Positions 1 through 5,135 of a stretch of 10,306 bases of DNA are shown here, piece after piece (position 1 is the stretch's first letter; each line of letters starts with the position of its first letter). This DNA is from an uncultured Phycisphaerales bacterium (GTDB lineage: Bacteria > Planctomycetota > Phycisphaerae > WQYP01), in NCBI GenBank assembly GCA_937901265.1, contig CALCHA010000550.1, positions 1 to 10,306 on the forward strand. The letters are read 5' to 3'. The notes below the pieces were generated by a model. The model was not told the origin of the DNA. It worked only from the letters and a program-made list of their open reading frames with translations, and did no database searches. A program made the translations under genes and the position numbers.

Positions 1-2
1 GG

Positions 3-227
3 ATATTGGGATTGCCGGAGCAGCCGGCGAGCGACATCACGCTCACGAACGTAACGGTTCGGTCGAAGAAAGGTATTTTGGTGCAGGATGGGAAAGGGAT
101 CGTGTTTGATCACGTGGAGATTGAGTCGACGGAGGGGGCGCCGCTGGTGCTGGACAACGGGGAGGTGATGTGGAACGGGGAGGTGCGTAAGGGGACGAGC
201 GGGGGGGAGGCGAAGGGGTTTTATTGA
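3..227 (+). CDS. Probable glycoside hydrolase family 28 protein, C-terminal end (partial)
   Basis: The reading frame is open from the left edge (codon at 3-5) to a TGA at 225-227, so this is the 3' end of a gene that starts outside the window; the TTG at 6 is not a credible start. The visible 74 residues contain a beta-helix-like pattern of alternating hydrophobics, with SDITLTNVTVRSKKG followed by GIVFDHVEIEST. That 'NV.V..kkG....d.kgi.f.nv.i' cadence is typical of the last coils of GH28 polygalacturonases, which hydrolyse galacturonan backbones, often after export. The catalytic Asp residues would lie upstream and cannot be seen, so activity cannot be judged. The gene is convergent with prfA, with 17 nt between the stop codons. 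Another right-handed beta-helix carbohydrate enzyme is the main alternative. Confidence 0.55.
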   Translation: MLGLPEQPASDITLTNVTVRSKKGILVQDGKGIVFDHVEIESTEGAPLVLDNGEVMWNGEVRKGTSGGEAKGFY

Positions 228-244
228 GAGGGGAAGGGAGGGAA

Positions 245-1336
245 TCAAAAGTTGCCGAGGGCGGCGAGGCGGTCGGCGCGGTCCTGGGCCTGGAGCGCGG
301 CGAGGAGGGAAGCGAGGTCGCCGGCGATGATTTTTTCGAGCGGGAAATTCTGGTTGAGGCGGTGGTCGGTGCAGCGGTTCTGGGGGAAGTTGTAGGTGCG
401 GATGCGTTCGGAGCGGTCGCCGGAGCCGATCATGGTTTTGCGGGTGGCGGCACGTTCCGCGCGGCGTTTGGAGTCGAAGTGTTCGAAGACGCGGGAGCGG
501 AGGAGGCGCCAGGCTTTTTCGCGGTTTTTGTGCTGCGAGCGCTCTTCGCGCATGCGGACGACGATGTTCGTCGGCAGGTGGGTGAGTTGGACGGCGGATT
601 CGATTTTGTTGACGCCCTGGCCGCCGGGGCCGCCGGAGCGGGAGACGTCTTCGCGGACGTCGGCGGGGTTGATGGTGATGTCGGATTCGTCGGCTTCGGG
701 GAGGATGGCGACGGTGGCGGCGGAGGTGTGGATGCGGCCCTGAGTTTCGGTGACGGGGACGCGCTGGACGCGGTGACCGCCGGATTCGAAGGCGAGAGCG
801 CGGTAGGCGCCGGGAGCCTTGATGGAGACCACGACTTCGCGGAAGCCGCCGGCAGCGCCGGGCGAGAATTCGAGGGGTTCCCATTTCCAGTGCTGGGTTT
901 CGGCGTAGCGGCGGTACATTTCGGCGAGGTCTCCGGCGAAGAGGGCGGCTTCGTCGCCGCCGGTGCCGGCGCGGATCTCGAGGATGATGGCGGCGACGGA
1001 GAGTTCGTCGGCGGCGAGGAATGCGTTGACGATCGCTTCGAGGGCGGCGTCACGTTCGGACTGGAGGGTGGGGATCTCGGCTTCGGCCAAGGCACGGAGA
1101 TCGGAGTCGTCGGAGGCGGCGAGTTCCTGCGTATCGACGAGACGTTTTTCGGCGGCGAGGTAGGCGTGGTAGGGAGTCAGGCGTCGGGAGAGTTGGCCAT
1201 GCTCTTTGGAGAGGGGGATGGATTCGGCGAGAGAGGGTGGGGAGTCAGGGTCGTTGAGGCGCGCGGCGAGGGCGTCGAAGTGAGATTGGTCCTCGGCGAG
1301 GCGGGCGAGGATAGAGCGGTAGGCGGTGGGAATCAT
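245..1336 (-). CDS. prfA: Peptide chain release factor 1 (RF1)
   Basis: This 363-aa protein is full length for RF1, which reads UAA and UAG in the ribosomal A site and triggers peptide release. Visible landmarks are the acidic 'RAGTGGDEAALFAGDL' stretch (about 122-137), 'GGHRVQRVPVTETQGRIHTS' (186-205), which carries the PxT recognition tripeptide as PVT at 194-196 (PAT in E. coli), and the catalytic GGQ at 238-240 within RSGGPGGQGVNK. The C-terminal 'RIRTYNFPQNRCTDHR' block is also class-I release factor specific. RF2 is excluded because its SPF tripeptide is absent. The ATG at 1336 gives the expected N terminus but has no clear Shine-Dalgarno sequence; the leader is an 8-bp repeat tract. 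It lies downstream of rpmE, a common bacterial arrangement. The usual partner prmC (the methylase acting on the GGQ glutamine) is not downstream, where the convergent GH28 gene end sits instead. Confidence 0.97.
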   Translation of the reverse strand: MIPTAYRSILARLAEDQSHFDALAARLNDPDSPPSLAESIPLSKEHGQLSRRLTPYHAYLAAEKRLVDTQELAASDDSDLRALAEAEIPTLQSERDAALEAIVNAFLAADELSVAAIILEIRAGTGGDEAALFAGDLAEMYRRYAETQHWKWEPLEFSPGAAGGFREVVVSIKAPGAYRALAFESGGHRVQRVPVTETQGRIHTSAATVAILPEADESDITINPADVREDVSRSGGPGGQGVNKIESAVQLTHLPTNIVVRMREERSQHKNREKAWRLLRSRVFEHFDSKRRAERAATRKTMIGSGDRSERIRTYNFPQNRCTDHRLNQNFPLEKIIAGDLASLLAALQAQDRADRLAALGNF

Positions 1337-1340
1337 GCGG

Positions 1341-1396
1341 CGTGAAATCGTGAAGTCGTGAAATCGTGAGGGCGTTCAGTCGTGGAGTCGCGGGGC
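1341..1396. repeat. Degenerate 8-bp tandem repeat upstream of prfA
   Basis: Seven consecutive octamers in one phase fill nearly all of the 66-nt gap between the small unknown gene and prfA. The units at 1341, 1349 and 1357 are nearly identical (CGTGAAAT, CGTGAAGT, CGTGAAAT). Those at 1365, 1373, 1381 and 1389 decay progressively while keeping the leading CG. Read as the prfA leader on the minus strand, the unit is ATTTCACG. The tract sits where the prfA ribosome binding site should be and contains no recognisable SD sequence. Confidence 0.75.
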
Positions 1397-1402
1397 GGCA
1401 AA

Positions 1403-1621
1403 TCAGGCGGCGGCGTTTGCTTCGATGGCGGTGACTTGGGAGAGGGCGGCGCGGGTCCAACGGTCGTTGCTGGGGTAGGCGTAGAAAGCTTCGGCTTTGA
1501 AGACGTGGACGAAGGCGGATTGGGTGACGGGATATTCGCGTCCATCGGCGGCGAGGATGGTGAAGGGCTGGAAAGGTTCCCTGGCGAGCAAGTCGTTGAT
1601 GGATTCCGCTTGCATGGCCAT
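1403..1621 (-). CDS. Small conserved-looking protein of unknown function ('PFQPF' type)
   Basis: This is a 72-aa soluble protein with no membrane segment. The motif ESINDLLAREPFQPFTI near the N terminus, followed by a beta-rich stretch and a closing 'LSQVTAIE', resembles small planctomycete proteins with a 'PFxPF' signature; I recognise the pattern from memory only and know no function. The frame could begin at a GTG at 1639, but a strong GGAGGA at 1625-1630 would then lie inside the gene, so I place the start at the ATG at 1621 (3-nt spacing). A second ATG at 1615 (9-nt spacing) is equally plausible. A strong terminator separates it from rpmE, so it either has its own promoter or depends on read-through. 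prfA follows after 66 nt. Confidence 0.6.
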   Translation of the reverse strand: MAMQAESINDLLAREPFQPFTILAADGREYPVTQSAFVHVFKAEAFYAYPSNDRWTRAALSQVTAIEANAAA

Positions 1622-1656
1622 GGTTCCTCCTGAACGCACGTATAGCCGAACGAAAG

Positions 1657-1695
1657 AAAACGCCGCGCCGCTGGGGAGCGGGCGCGGCGTTTTTT
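1657..1695 (-). terminator. Rho-independent terminator after rpmE (bidirectional in form)
   Basis: A 9-bp GC stem is formed by 1661-1669 (CGCCGCGCC) and 1681-1689 (GGCGCGGCG), with an 11-nt loop that can partly pair. It is flanked by an A run at 1657-1660 and a T run at 1690-1695. Read on the minus strand, the hairpin follows the rpmE stop codon by 18-24 nt and ends in TTTTCTTTC. On the + strand the same hairpin ends in TTTTTT, so it could also stop antisense transcription. Confidence 0.85.
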
Positions 1696-1713
1696 GTGGA
1701 TGGGGGGAGATCG

Positions 1714-1992
1714 CTACTTGGCGGCTGCGACTTCGGCGGCGGGGTGATTGGCCGATTCCGTGGTGCCGCCGGCGCCGCCAGCCTGGGCGGTGGCAAACTT
1801 GGCGTACTTTTTCTGGAAGCGTTCCACGCGGCCGGCGGTATCGACGAACTTCTGCTTGCCGGTGTAAAACGGGTGGCAGACGCCGCAGATTTCGACTTCG
1901 ATGTGCTTCAGGGAGGAACCGGTTTCGAAGGTGTTGCCGCAGGCACAGCGGACCTTGGCGAAATTGTACTGGGGGTGGGTTTTTTCTTTCAT
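1714..1992 (-). CDS. rpmE: 50S ribosomal protein L31, zinc-binding (C+) form
   Basis: The 92-aa product is a large-subunit ribosomal protein that bridges to the 30S head. It opens with [10 protein letters not shown] and carries the zinc-ligand pairs C16-x-C18 and C36-x-x-C39, then '[20 protein letters not shown]' (40-59), the diagnostic L31 block. The four cysteines mark the zinc-containing form, not the Cys-less paralogue used under zinc starvation. Bacterial L31 usually ends near residue 65-75; here a low-complexity Ala/Gly/Thr tail (about 66-92) extends it. A GAGG lies about 6 nt before the ATG at 1992. The gene follows tRNA-Met on the same strand by 53 nt and ends at a strong terminator. 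It precedes prfA after one intervening small gene. Confidence 0.97.
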   Translation of the reverse strand: MKEKTHPQYNFAKVRCACGNTFETGSSLKHIEVEICGVCHPFYTGKQKFVDTAGRVERFQKKYAKFATAQAGGAGGTTESANHPAAEVAAAK

Positions 1993-2045
1993 GACGGGCC
2001 TCGGACGAGTGGTCGGTAAAAAGGTGATCAGTGGTCAGACGATAG

Positions 2046-2119
2046 TAGCAGCGCCCGGATTCGAACCGGGGACCTAGGGCTTATGAATCCCTCGCTCTAA
2101 CCAACTGAGCTACGCTGCC
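2046..2119 (-). tRNA. tRNA-Met (anticodon CAT), elongator type
   Basis: The 74-nt cloverleaf has an acceptor stem GGCAGCG/CGCTGCT with a G1-U72 wobble, D arm GCTC...GAGC with loop AGTTGGTTA, anticodon loop TTCATAA, and T arm CCCGG-TTCGAAT-CCGGG. The discriminator base is A, and the CCA end is not encoded. The initiator hallmark (unpaired C1-A72 type end) is absent, so this is not initiator tRNA. CAT could also be lysidine-modified tRNA-Ile2, but overall sequence favours elongator Met. The anticodon stem AGGGA/GCCCT has an A-G mismatch at its loop-closing position (31-39). rpmE follows on the same strand. Confidence 0.93.
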
Positions 2120-2132
2120 GAAGGAACGAAGC

Positions 2133-2162
2133 ATTATAGCAGGGGGGCGTTGGATTTCGCAA
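2133..2162 (-). promoter_or_regulatory. Sigma-70-type promoter for tRNA-Met (and probably rpmE)
   Basis: Read on the minus strand, TTGCGA at 2162-2157 (4 of 6 -35 consensus) is followed after 18 nt by a perfect TATAAT at 2138-2133. Initiation would fall a few bases before the mature tRNA 5' end at 2119, as expected for a tRNA promoter. It is divergent from the riboswitch promoter at 2191-2219. Confidence 0.7.
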
Positions 2163-2190
2163 TGGTTCGGGGAAATGGCTGAGCAAAATC

Positions 2191-2219
2191 TTGACAGGCG
2201 GGGGGGCGAGGGGTAAGGT
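2191..2219 (+). promoter_or_regulatory. Sigma-70-type promoter for the SAM-riboswitch operon
   Basis: A perfect TTGACA (2191-2196) is followed by a 17-nt G-rich spacer and TAAGGT (2214-2219), a 3 of 6 match to the -10. Initiation near 2226 would put the riboswitch P1 helix about 18 nt into the transcript. The perfect -35 and exact spacing make this the obvious start for the operon, while the weak -10 implies modest strength. Confidence 0.65.
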
Positions 2220-2243
2220 TAGGGACTACAAGTGAAGACGGCT

Positions 2244-2388
2244 CTTATTCAGAGTGCCAGAGGGACGGGCCCGTTGACGGCACAGCAACCCATCCGCCTG
2301 CGGGGACGCAGGTGAGAAGCGGGTGCTAATTCCCACCCGATTTGTCGGTTGTCGCGAGACCTCCGGCAGAATCAAGGGGACAGATAAG
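2244..2388 (+). promoter_or_regulatory. SAM-I (S-box) riboswitch aptamer
   Basis: The conserved SAM-I core reads in order: CTTATT (2244-2249, P1 5' side), AGAG, P2 stem GTGCC (2254-2258) with GGCAC (2279-2283), AGAGGGAC and GCAACC (2285-2290). A P3 hairpin follows, with CCTGC (2297-2301) pairing GCAGG (2308-2312). Next comes GGTGCTAATTCC (2322-2333, one base from the family consensus), a P4 hairpin with a GCGA tetraloop (2354-2357), and GATAAG (2383-2388) closing P1 over six pairs. SAM binding stabilises P1. The element sits in the leader of the threonine-synthase-like gene, so the operon should be repressed when SAM is abundant. SAM-IV/SAM-I-IV variants are less likely because the full P1-P4 order and terminator platform fit SAM-I. 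Confidence 0.93.
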
Positions 2389-2432
2389 TGGATTCGTTTG
2401 CGCGGCGCTTCCTCTGGCGGTGTCGGCAGGTG

Positions 2433-2477
2433 CGGCCTCTTATCGGGAATTCCCGGCGAGAGGCCGTTGGTGTTTTT
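2433..2477 (+). terminator. Riboswitch-controlled intrinsic terminator
   Basis: CGGCCTCT (2433-2440) pairs with AGAGGCCG (2459-2466), enclosing the palindrome CGGGAATTCCCG (2444-2455), and is followed by TTGGTGTTTTT ending at 2477. The segment CTTATC at 2439-2444 overlaps the terminator 5' arm and is the exact complement of GATAAG at 2383-2388, the P1 3' strand; extended to 2436-2444 and 2383-2391 the match is 8 of 9. Without SAM these two pair as an antiterminator; with SAM, P1 captures GATAAG and the terminator forms. It ends 32 nt before the start codon. Confidence 0.87.
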
Positions 2478-2509
2478 GCCCTCCGTCCCCTTTGCCTGCG
2501 GAGCCATCC

Positions 2510-3766
2510 ATGTCCTACGTTGTCGGCCTGCGTTGTCGGGAATGTCACAAACAGTATCCCCAGAAGGGCGTGCACGTCTGCGACGTGTGCTTCGGGCCCC
2601 TTGAAGTCGAGTACGACTACGACGCCATGAAGGGCAAGGTCACCCGCGCGTCCATTGAGGCCCGCGAACGCAACCTCTGGCGTTACCGCGACCTGCTGCC
2701 CTGCGACGAGCCCAAGGCTGGCCTCAACTCGGGCTGGACGCCCTTCAAACGCGCCCGCAATCTCGAAAAGATTCTCGGCGTCAGAGAACTCTACATCAAG
2801 GATGACTCCGCCAACTACCCCACCTGGTCCTACAAGGAGCGCGTCGTTTCCGTCGCCATCACCAAGGCCATTGAGCTCGGTTATGACACCGTGGGTTGCG
2901 CTTCCACCGGCAACCTGGCCAACTCCGTCGCCGCCCACGCCGCCCAGGCCGGCCTCAAGGCCTTCGTGATGATCCCCCACGATCTCGAACTGGGCAAAGT
3001 CCTCGGCTCGCTGATCTTCGGCCCCACCATGGTGCGCATCACGGGCAACTACGACGACGTCAACCGCCTCTGCTCCGAAATCGCCGACAAGTACCGATGG
3101 GCGATCGTCAACGTGAACCTGCGGCCGTTCTATACCGAAGGCGCCAAGACCTTCGGCTTCGAGATCGCCGAGCAGTATGGCTGGAAGCTGCCCAAGCACA
3201 CGATCGTTCCCACCGCCGGCGGAACGATTTTGCCCAAGGTTCACAAGGCGTATCAGGAATTCATCAAGCTGGGCCTGGTTGAGGACAACGCCCCAAAAAT
3301 TTACTCCGCCCAGGCCGCGGGCTGCAACCCAGTGGTCGAGGCCATTCGCGCCGGGCGCGACCTGATCCGGCCGGTGAAGCCCAAGACGATCGCCAAGTCG
3401 ATCGCCATTGGCAACCCCGCCGACGGCTTCTACGTTGTGCAGGCGGTCAAGCAGTCGGGGGGCTGGGGAGAGGATGCCACCGACGAGGAAATCGTCGACG
3501 CCATCAAGTTGCTCGCGCGCACGGAAGGCATCTGGACCGAGCCCGCCGGCGGCACGACGCTCGCCTGCACCATCAAACTCATCGAGAGCGGCCGCATCCC
3601 GCGCGATGAAAGTATTTGCGTCTCGATCACCGGCAACGGCCTCAAGACGGTGGAAGTGGTGCAGGGGCAGCTGGATCTGCCGACGAGCATTCCGCCGCGG
3701 CTGGAAGCGTTCGATGCGGTGGTCTCGGGCGTCAAGGCGGCCGAAGTGGTGGCAGTCGGTGTATAA
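2510..3766 (+). CDS. thrC: Threonine-synthase-like PLP enzyme; candidate MetM-type homocysteine synthase
   Basis: This 418-aa fold-type II PLP enzyme matches the threonine synthase family, which acts on O-phosphohomoserine. An N-terminal zinc ribbon (C9, C12, C24, C27) precedes 'FGPLEVEYDYD'. The PLP lysine is K109 in PTWSYKER, where classical threonine synthases read PTGSFKDR. The phosphate/substrate loop is CASTGNLANS (130-139) and the C terminus carries EPAGGTTLA (344-352). The frame is open further upstream, but that part overlaps the riboswitch; the ATG at 2510 with GGAG at 2500-2503 is the start. SAM-riboswitch control plus a downstream sulfur carrier, E1 enzyme and desulfurase argue that it makes homocysteine using a protein thiocarboxylate, as I recall for Streptomyces MetM, not threonine. 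The family is certain; the reassigned reaction is an inference. A plain threonine synthase is the alternative. Confidence 0.93.
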   Translation: MSYVVGLRCRECHKQYPQKGVHVCDVCFGPLEVEYDYDAMKGKVTRASIEARERNLWRYRDLLPCDEPKAGLNSGWTPFKRARNLEKILGVRELYIKDDSANYPTWSYKERVVSVAITKAIELGYDTVGCASTGNLANSVAAHAAQAGLKAFVMIPHDLELGKVLGSLIFGPTMVRITGNYDDVNRLCSEIADKYRWAIVNVNLRPFYTEGAKTFGFEIAEQYGWKLPKHTIVPTAGGTILPKVHKAYQEFIKLGLVEDNAPKIYSAQAAGCNPVVEAIRAGRDLIRPVKPKTIAKSIAIGNPADGFYVVQAVKQSGGWGEDATDEEIVDAIKLLARTEGIWTEPAGGTTLACTIKLIESGRIPRDESICVSITGNGLKTVEVVQGQLDLPTSIPPRLEAFDAVVSGVKAAEVVAVGV

Positions 3767-3769
3767 TTA

Positions 3770-3955
3770 GTGAAATATCGTGAAGTGATCAAGTTGATCG
3801 AGGGCGACGGATGGGTTCATGTGCGGACAACCGGTAGTCATCGCCAGTTCCAGCATCCGGCGAAGCCTGGAACGGTGACGGTCGCCGGAAAACCATCGGA
3901 TTTTGTGCCGCGAGGAACTCTGAACAGTATTGTCAAACAGGCGGGACTGAAGTGA
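3770..3955 (+). CDS. hicA: HicA-family mRNA interferase toxin
   Basis: The 61-aa protein is full length for HicA (YcfA), a double-stranded-RNA-binding-fold toxin that cleaves mRNA. It shows MKYREVIKLIEGDGW, the catalytic His at H24 within TGSHRQF, the beta-strand TVTVAG, and the family-closing RGTLNSIVKQAGLK. All key residues are present, so it is probably active. It starts at GTG 3770, only 3 nt after the preceding stop and without a visible SD, which suggests translational coupling to the upstream gene. It overlaps hicB by 4 nt (GTGA). The pair lies inside a biosynthetic operon, so its expression may depend on the SAM riboswitch unless an internal promoter exists. Confidence 0.92.
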   Translation: MKYREVIKLIEGDGWVHVRTTGSHRQFQHPAKPGTVTVAGKPSDFVPRGTLNSIVKQAGLK

Positions 3956-4173
3956 AACGAGAGGCAGAATACCTGGTTGTGATAGAGAAGGAAAAGGGGA
4001 CGTACGGTGCGTACGTTCCAGACCTTCCGGGCTGCGTTGCGGTTTCCAAGAGCAAGGCGCAAGTCCGCAAACTCATCGCGGAGGGGATCTCTTTGCATCT
4101 TCAGGCCATGCGAACGAAGGGCGAAAAAATTCCACGCCCCACTGCAAGTTACGAGATTGTGCCGGCGGCGTAA
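3952..4173 (+). CDS. hicB: HicB-family antitoxin, short form
   Basis: The 73-aa protein carries the partial RNase-H-like HicB fold: beta strand YLVVIEKEKGTYGAYVPDLPGC (residues 7-28, quoted here by its key DLPGC at 24-28), a helix around 34-56, and a C-terminal strand. It should bind and neutralise the HicA encoded just upstream, with which it overlaps by 4 nt; toxin-first order is normal for hicAB. No helix-turn-helix or ribbon-helix-helix domain follows the fold, so this form probably cannot repress its own promoter by direct DNA binding. That fits a module driven from an upstream promoter. GTG at 3952 is the only start that keeps the first strand. Confidence 0.88.
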   Translation: MKREAEYLVVIEKEKGTYGAYVPDLPGCVAVSKSKAQVRKLIAEGISLHLQAMRTKGEKIPRPTASYEIVPAA

Positions 4174-4203
4174 ACTAACCTTGAGGAATGACGGAGGTCG
4201 AAC

Positions 4204-4428
4204 ATGGCGCCTTTCGATTCGATCATGGTGTACGCCGTATATCCAGTCACCTTTGTGGCCGCTGTCGCAGTCACGCTCATGGGATTCCGATGGATCGACC
4301 CCGGAACACCGGACAAGGGCGAGGAAGCTCACTTGGAAGCGAGGCTGCGGTTGCTTCGCTGGCTGGGCCCGCTGATTATGGCGGGTAGCGCGGCAGCTTT
4401 TATTCTTAAGATTGCAGGAGTGGCTTAA
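4204..4428 (+). CDS. Small two-helix membrane protein of unknown function
   Basis: The 74-aa protein has two predicted transmembrane helices, about residues 8-25 (VYAVYPVTFVAAVAVTLMGF) and 51-72 (LGPLIMAGSAAAFILKIAGV), joined by a charged loop containing a helical EEAHLEARLRLLRW segment. No cysteines and no known motif are visible. A strong GGAGG at 4193-4197, 6 nt before the ATG, supports the start. Its stop codon is one base from the sulfur-carrier start codon (TAATATG), so the two are almost certainly co-translated. Position in a sulfur/methionine operon could suggest a membrane role for that pathway, but nothing in the sequence shows it. Confidence 0.72.
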   Translation: MAPFDSIMVYAVYPVTFVAAVAVTLMGFRWIDPGTPDKGEEAHLEARLRLLRWLGPLIMAGSAAAFILKIAGVA

Positions 4429-4429
4429 T

Positions 4430-4705
4430 ATGCCCGTCAAGGTCCGTATCCCCACCCCCCTTCGCACCCTCACCAATGGCGTCGACATCGTCGAGCTCTC
4501 CGGCGGCACCGTCGGGGGGCTGCTCAACGAGCTCTCCGGCAAGTTCGCCGGGATGGACAAGCGGCTCTTCAAACAGCCCGGCGAGCTGAACCGCTTCGTC
4601 AATGTTTACGTCAACGACGAGGACATCCGCTTCCTCGAAAATCTCGACACCCCCATCAAGGATGGCGACGACGTCTCGATCGTTCCCGCCATTGCGGGGG
4701 GTTGA
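4430..4705 (+). CDS. ThiS/MoaD-family sulfur carrier protein, CysO/MetO-like
   Basis: The 91-aa protein has the ubiquitin-like sulfur-carrier fold and ends in Gly-Gly (residues 90-91), the group that is adenylated and converted to a thiocarboxylate. The segment RFVNVYVNDEDIRF (55-68) and the tail IKDGDDVSIVPAIAGG are strikingly close to my recollection of mycobacterial CysO (RFVNIYVNDEDVRF and a VTILPAVAGG ending), a carrier for amino-acid sulfuration, and less like molybdopterin MoaD. The start is the ATG at 4430 with AGGAG at 4416-4420 (9 nt); a TTG at 4412 lies over the SD. One base separates it from genes on both sides. No other molybdopterin or thiamine genes are present. It probably donates sulfur to the PLP enzyme at 2510, like MetO to MetM. 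Confidence 0.9.
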   Translation: MPVKVRIPTPLRTLTNGVDIVELSGGTVGGLLNELSGKFAGMDKRLFKQPGELNRFVNVYVNDEDIRFLENLDTPIKDGDDVSIVPAIAGG

Positions 4706-4706
4706 G

Positions 4707-4961
4707 ATGCCGCGGACACAAAAACGCGTCTGGCTGACCTTCGGCAGCAAGGGCCTCGTGGAAACCCCCGCCCTCTGGCGCATGGCCAGCCGCTTCCCCG
4801 ATGTCTCCTTCGACATCCGCCAGGCCTCCGTCACCGCCGAGATCGGCATCATGGCGGTTCTTTTTGAAGGCGAAACCGAACGCATCGAAGCCGCGCTTCT
4901 GGTGCTTCGAGATCAGGGTGTCACCGTGGAGCCCATAGAAAAGAACGTGATCGAAGGCTGA
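4707..4961 (+). CDS. Standalone NIL-domain protein
   Basis: The 84-aa protein is essentially one NIL domain: RVWLTFGSKGLVETPALWRM near the start, the namesake-type segment FDIRQASVTAEIG (about 34-46, with D replacing the usual N of N-I-x), and a final GVTVEPIE strand. NIL is the ferredoxin-like regulatory domain at the C terminus of the methionine transporter ATPase MetN, where it binds methionine, and also occurs fused to ferredoxins in a homocysteine route. Here there is no ATPase and no 4Fe-4S cysteine motif. It starts one base after the sulfur-carrier stop. The likely role is a methionine-responsive regulator or partner of the pathway; that role is inferred from family and context. Confidence 0.87.
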   Translation: MPRTQKRVWLTFGSKGLVETPALWRMASRFPDVSFDIRQASVTAEIGIMAVLFEGETERIEAALLVLRDQGVTVEPIEKNVIEG

Positions 4962-4965
4962 GCAC

Positions 4966-5130
4966 ATGGACGGCGATGAGCGGCGATTCACCGCCCTGCT
5001 CCTGACCGTGGCAATCGTGCTCGCACTCACGGGCCTGTTGACCTGGGGAGTCCTGCACAAGATTGGCAAACAGATTTTGAAGCCGGGGCTCCAGTCCGTG
5101 GAAGAGCCGGCGTCACAGAAAGCGAATTGA
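4966..5130 (+). CDS. 54-aa single-pass membrane protein of unknown function
   Basis: A short ORF runs from ATG 4966 to TGA 5128-5130. It begins MDGDERRF, has one hydrophobic helix at about residues 8-30 (rich in Leu, Ala, Val, ending GLLTWGVLH), then a short polar tail with KIGKQILKPG. It begins 4 nt after the NIL gene stop and ends 5 nt before the E1 gene ATG, so it fills the gap exactly and has the spacing of a real operon member. There is no clear SD. The charge pattern (acidic then RR before the helix, lysines after) does not fix topology. I recognise no family. Confidence 0.55.
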   Translation: MDGDERRFTALLLTVAIVLALTGLLTWGVLHKIGKQILKPGLQSVEEPASQKAN

Positions 5131-5135
5131 AGCCC

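Noticed and set aside
224..1345. A 373-codon open frame on the + strand opposite prfA
   Set aside because: It is a GC-rich antisense shadow of prfA: glycine/valine/aspartate-rich low-complexity protein, no motifs, and prfA itself is unmistakable.
2444..2455. Palindrome CGGGAATTCCCG as a protein operator
   Set aside because: It is better explained as the inner stem of the riboswitch terminator hairpin.
2342..2509. N-terminal extension of the threonine-synthase-like ORF
   Set aside because: This stretch is the riboswitch 3' part and terminator; family N terminus and SD both point to ATG 2510.
2372..3244. A 290-codon minus-strand frame opposite the threonine-synthase-like gene
   Set aside because: Antisense shadow; it would also run through the riboswitch expression platform.
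3762..3767. Perfect TATAAT just before hicA, possible internal promoter
   Set aside because: It overlaps the preceding stop codon, has no -35 at 16-18 nt and no extended -10, and would initiate inside or after the hicA GTG at 3770.
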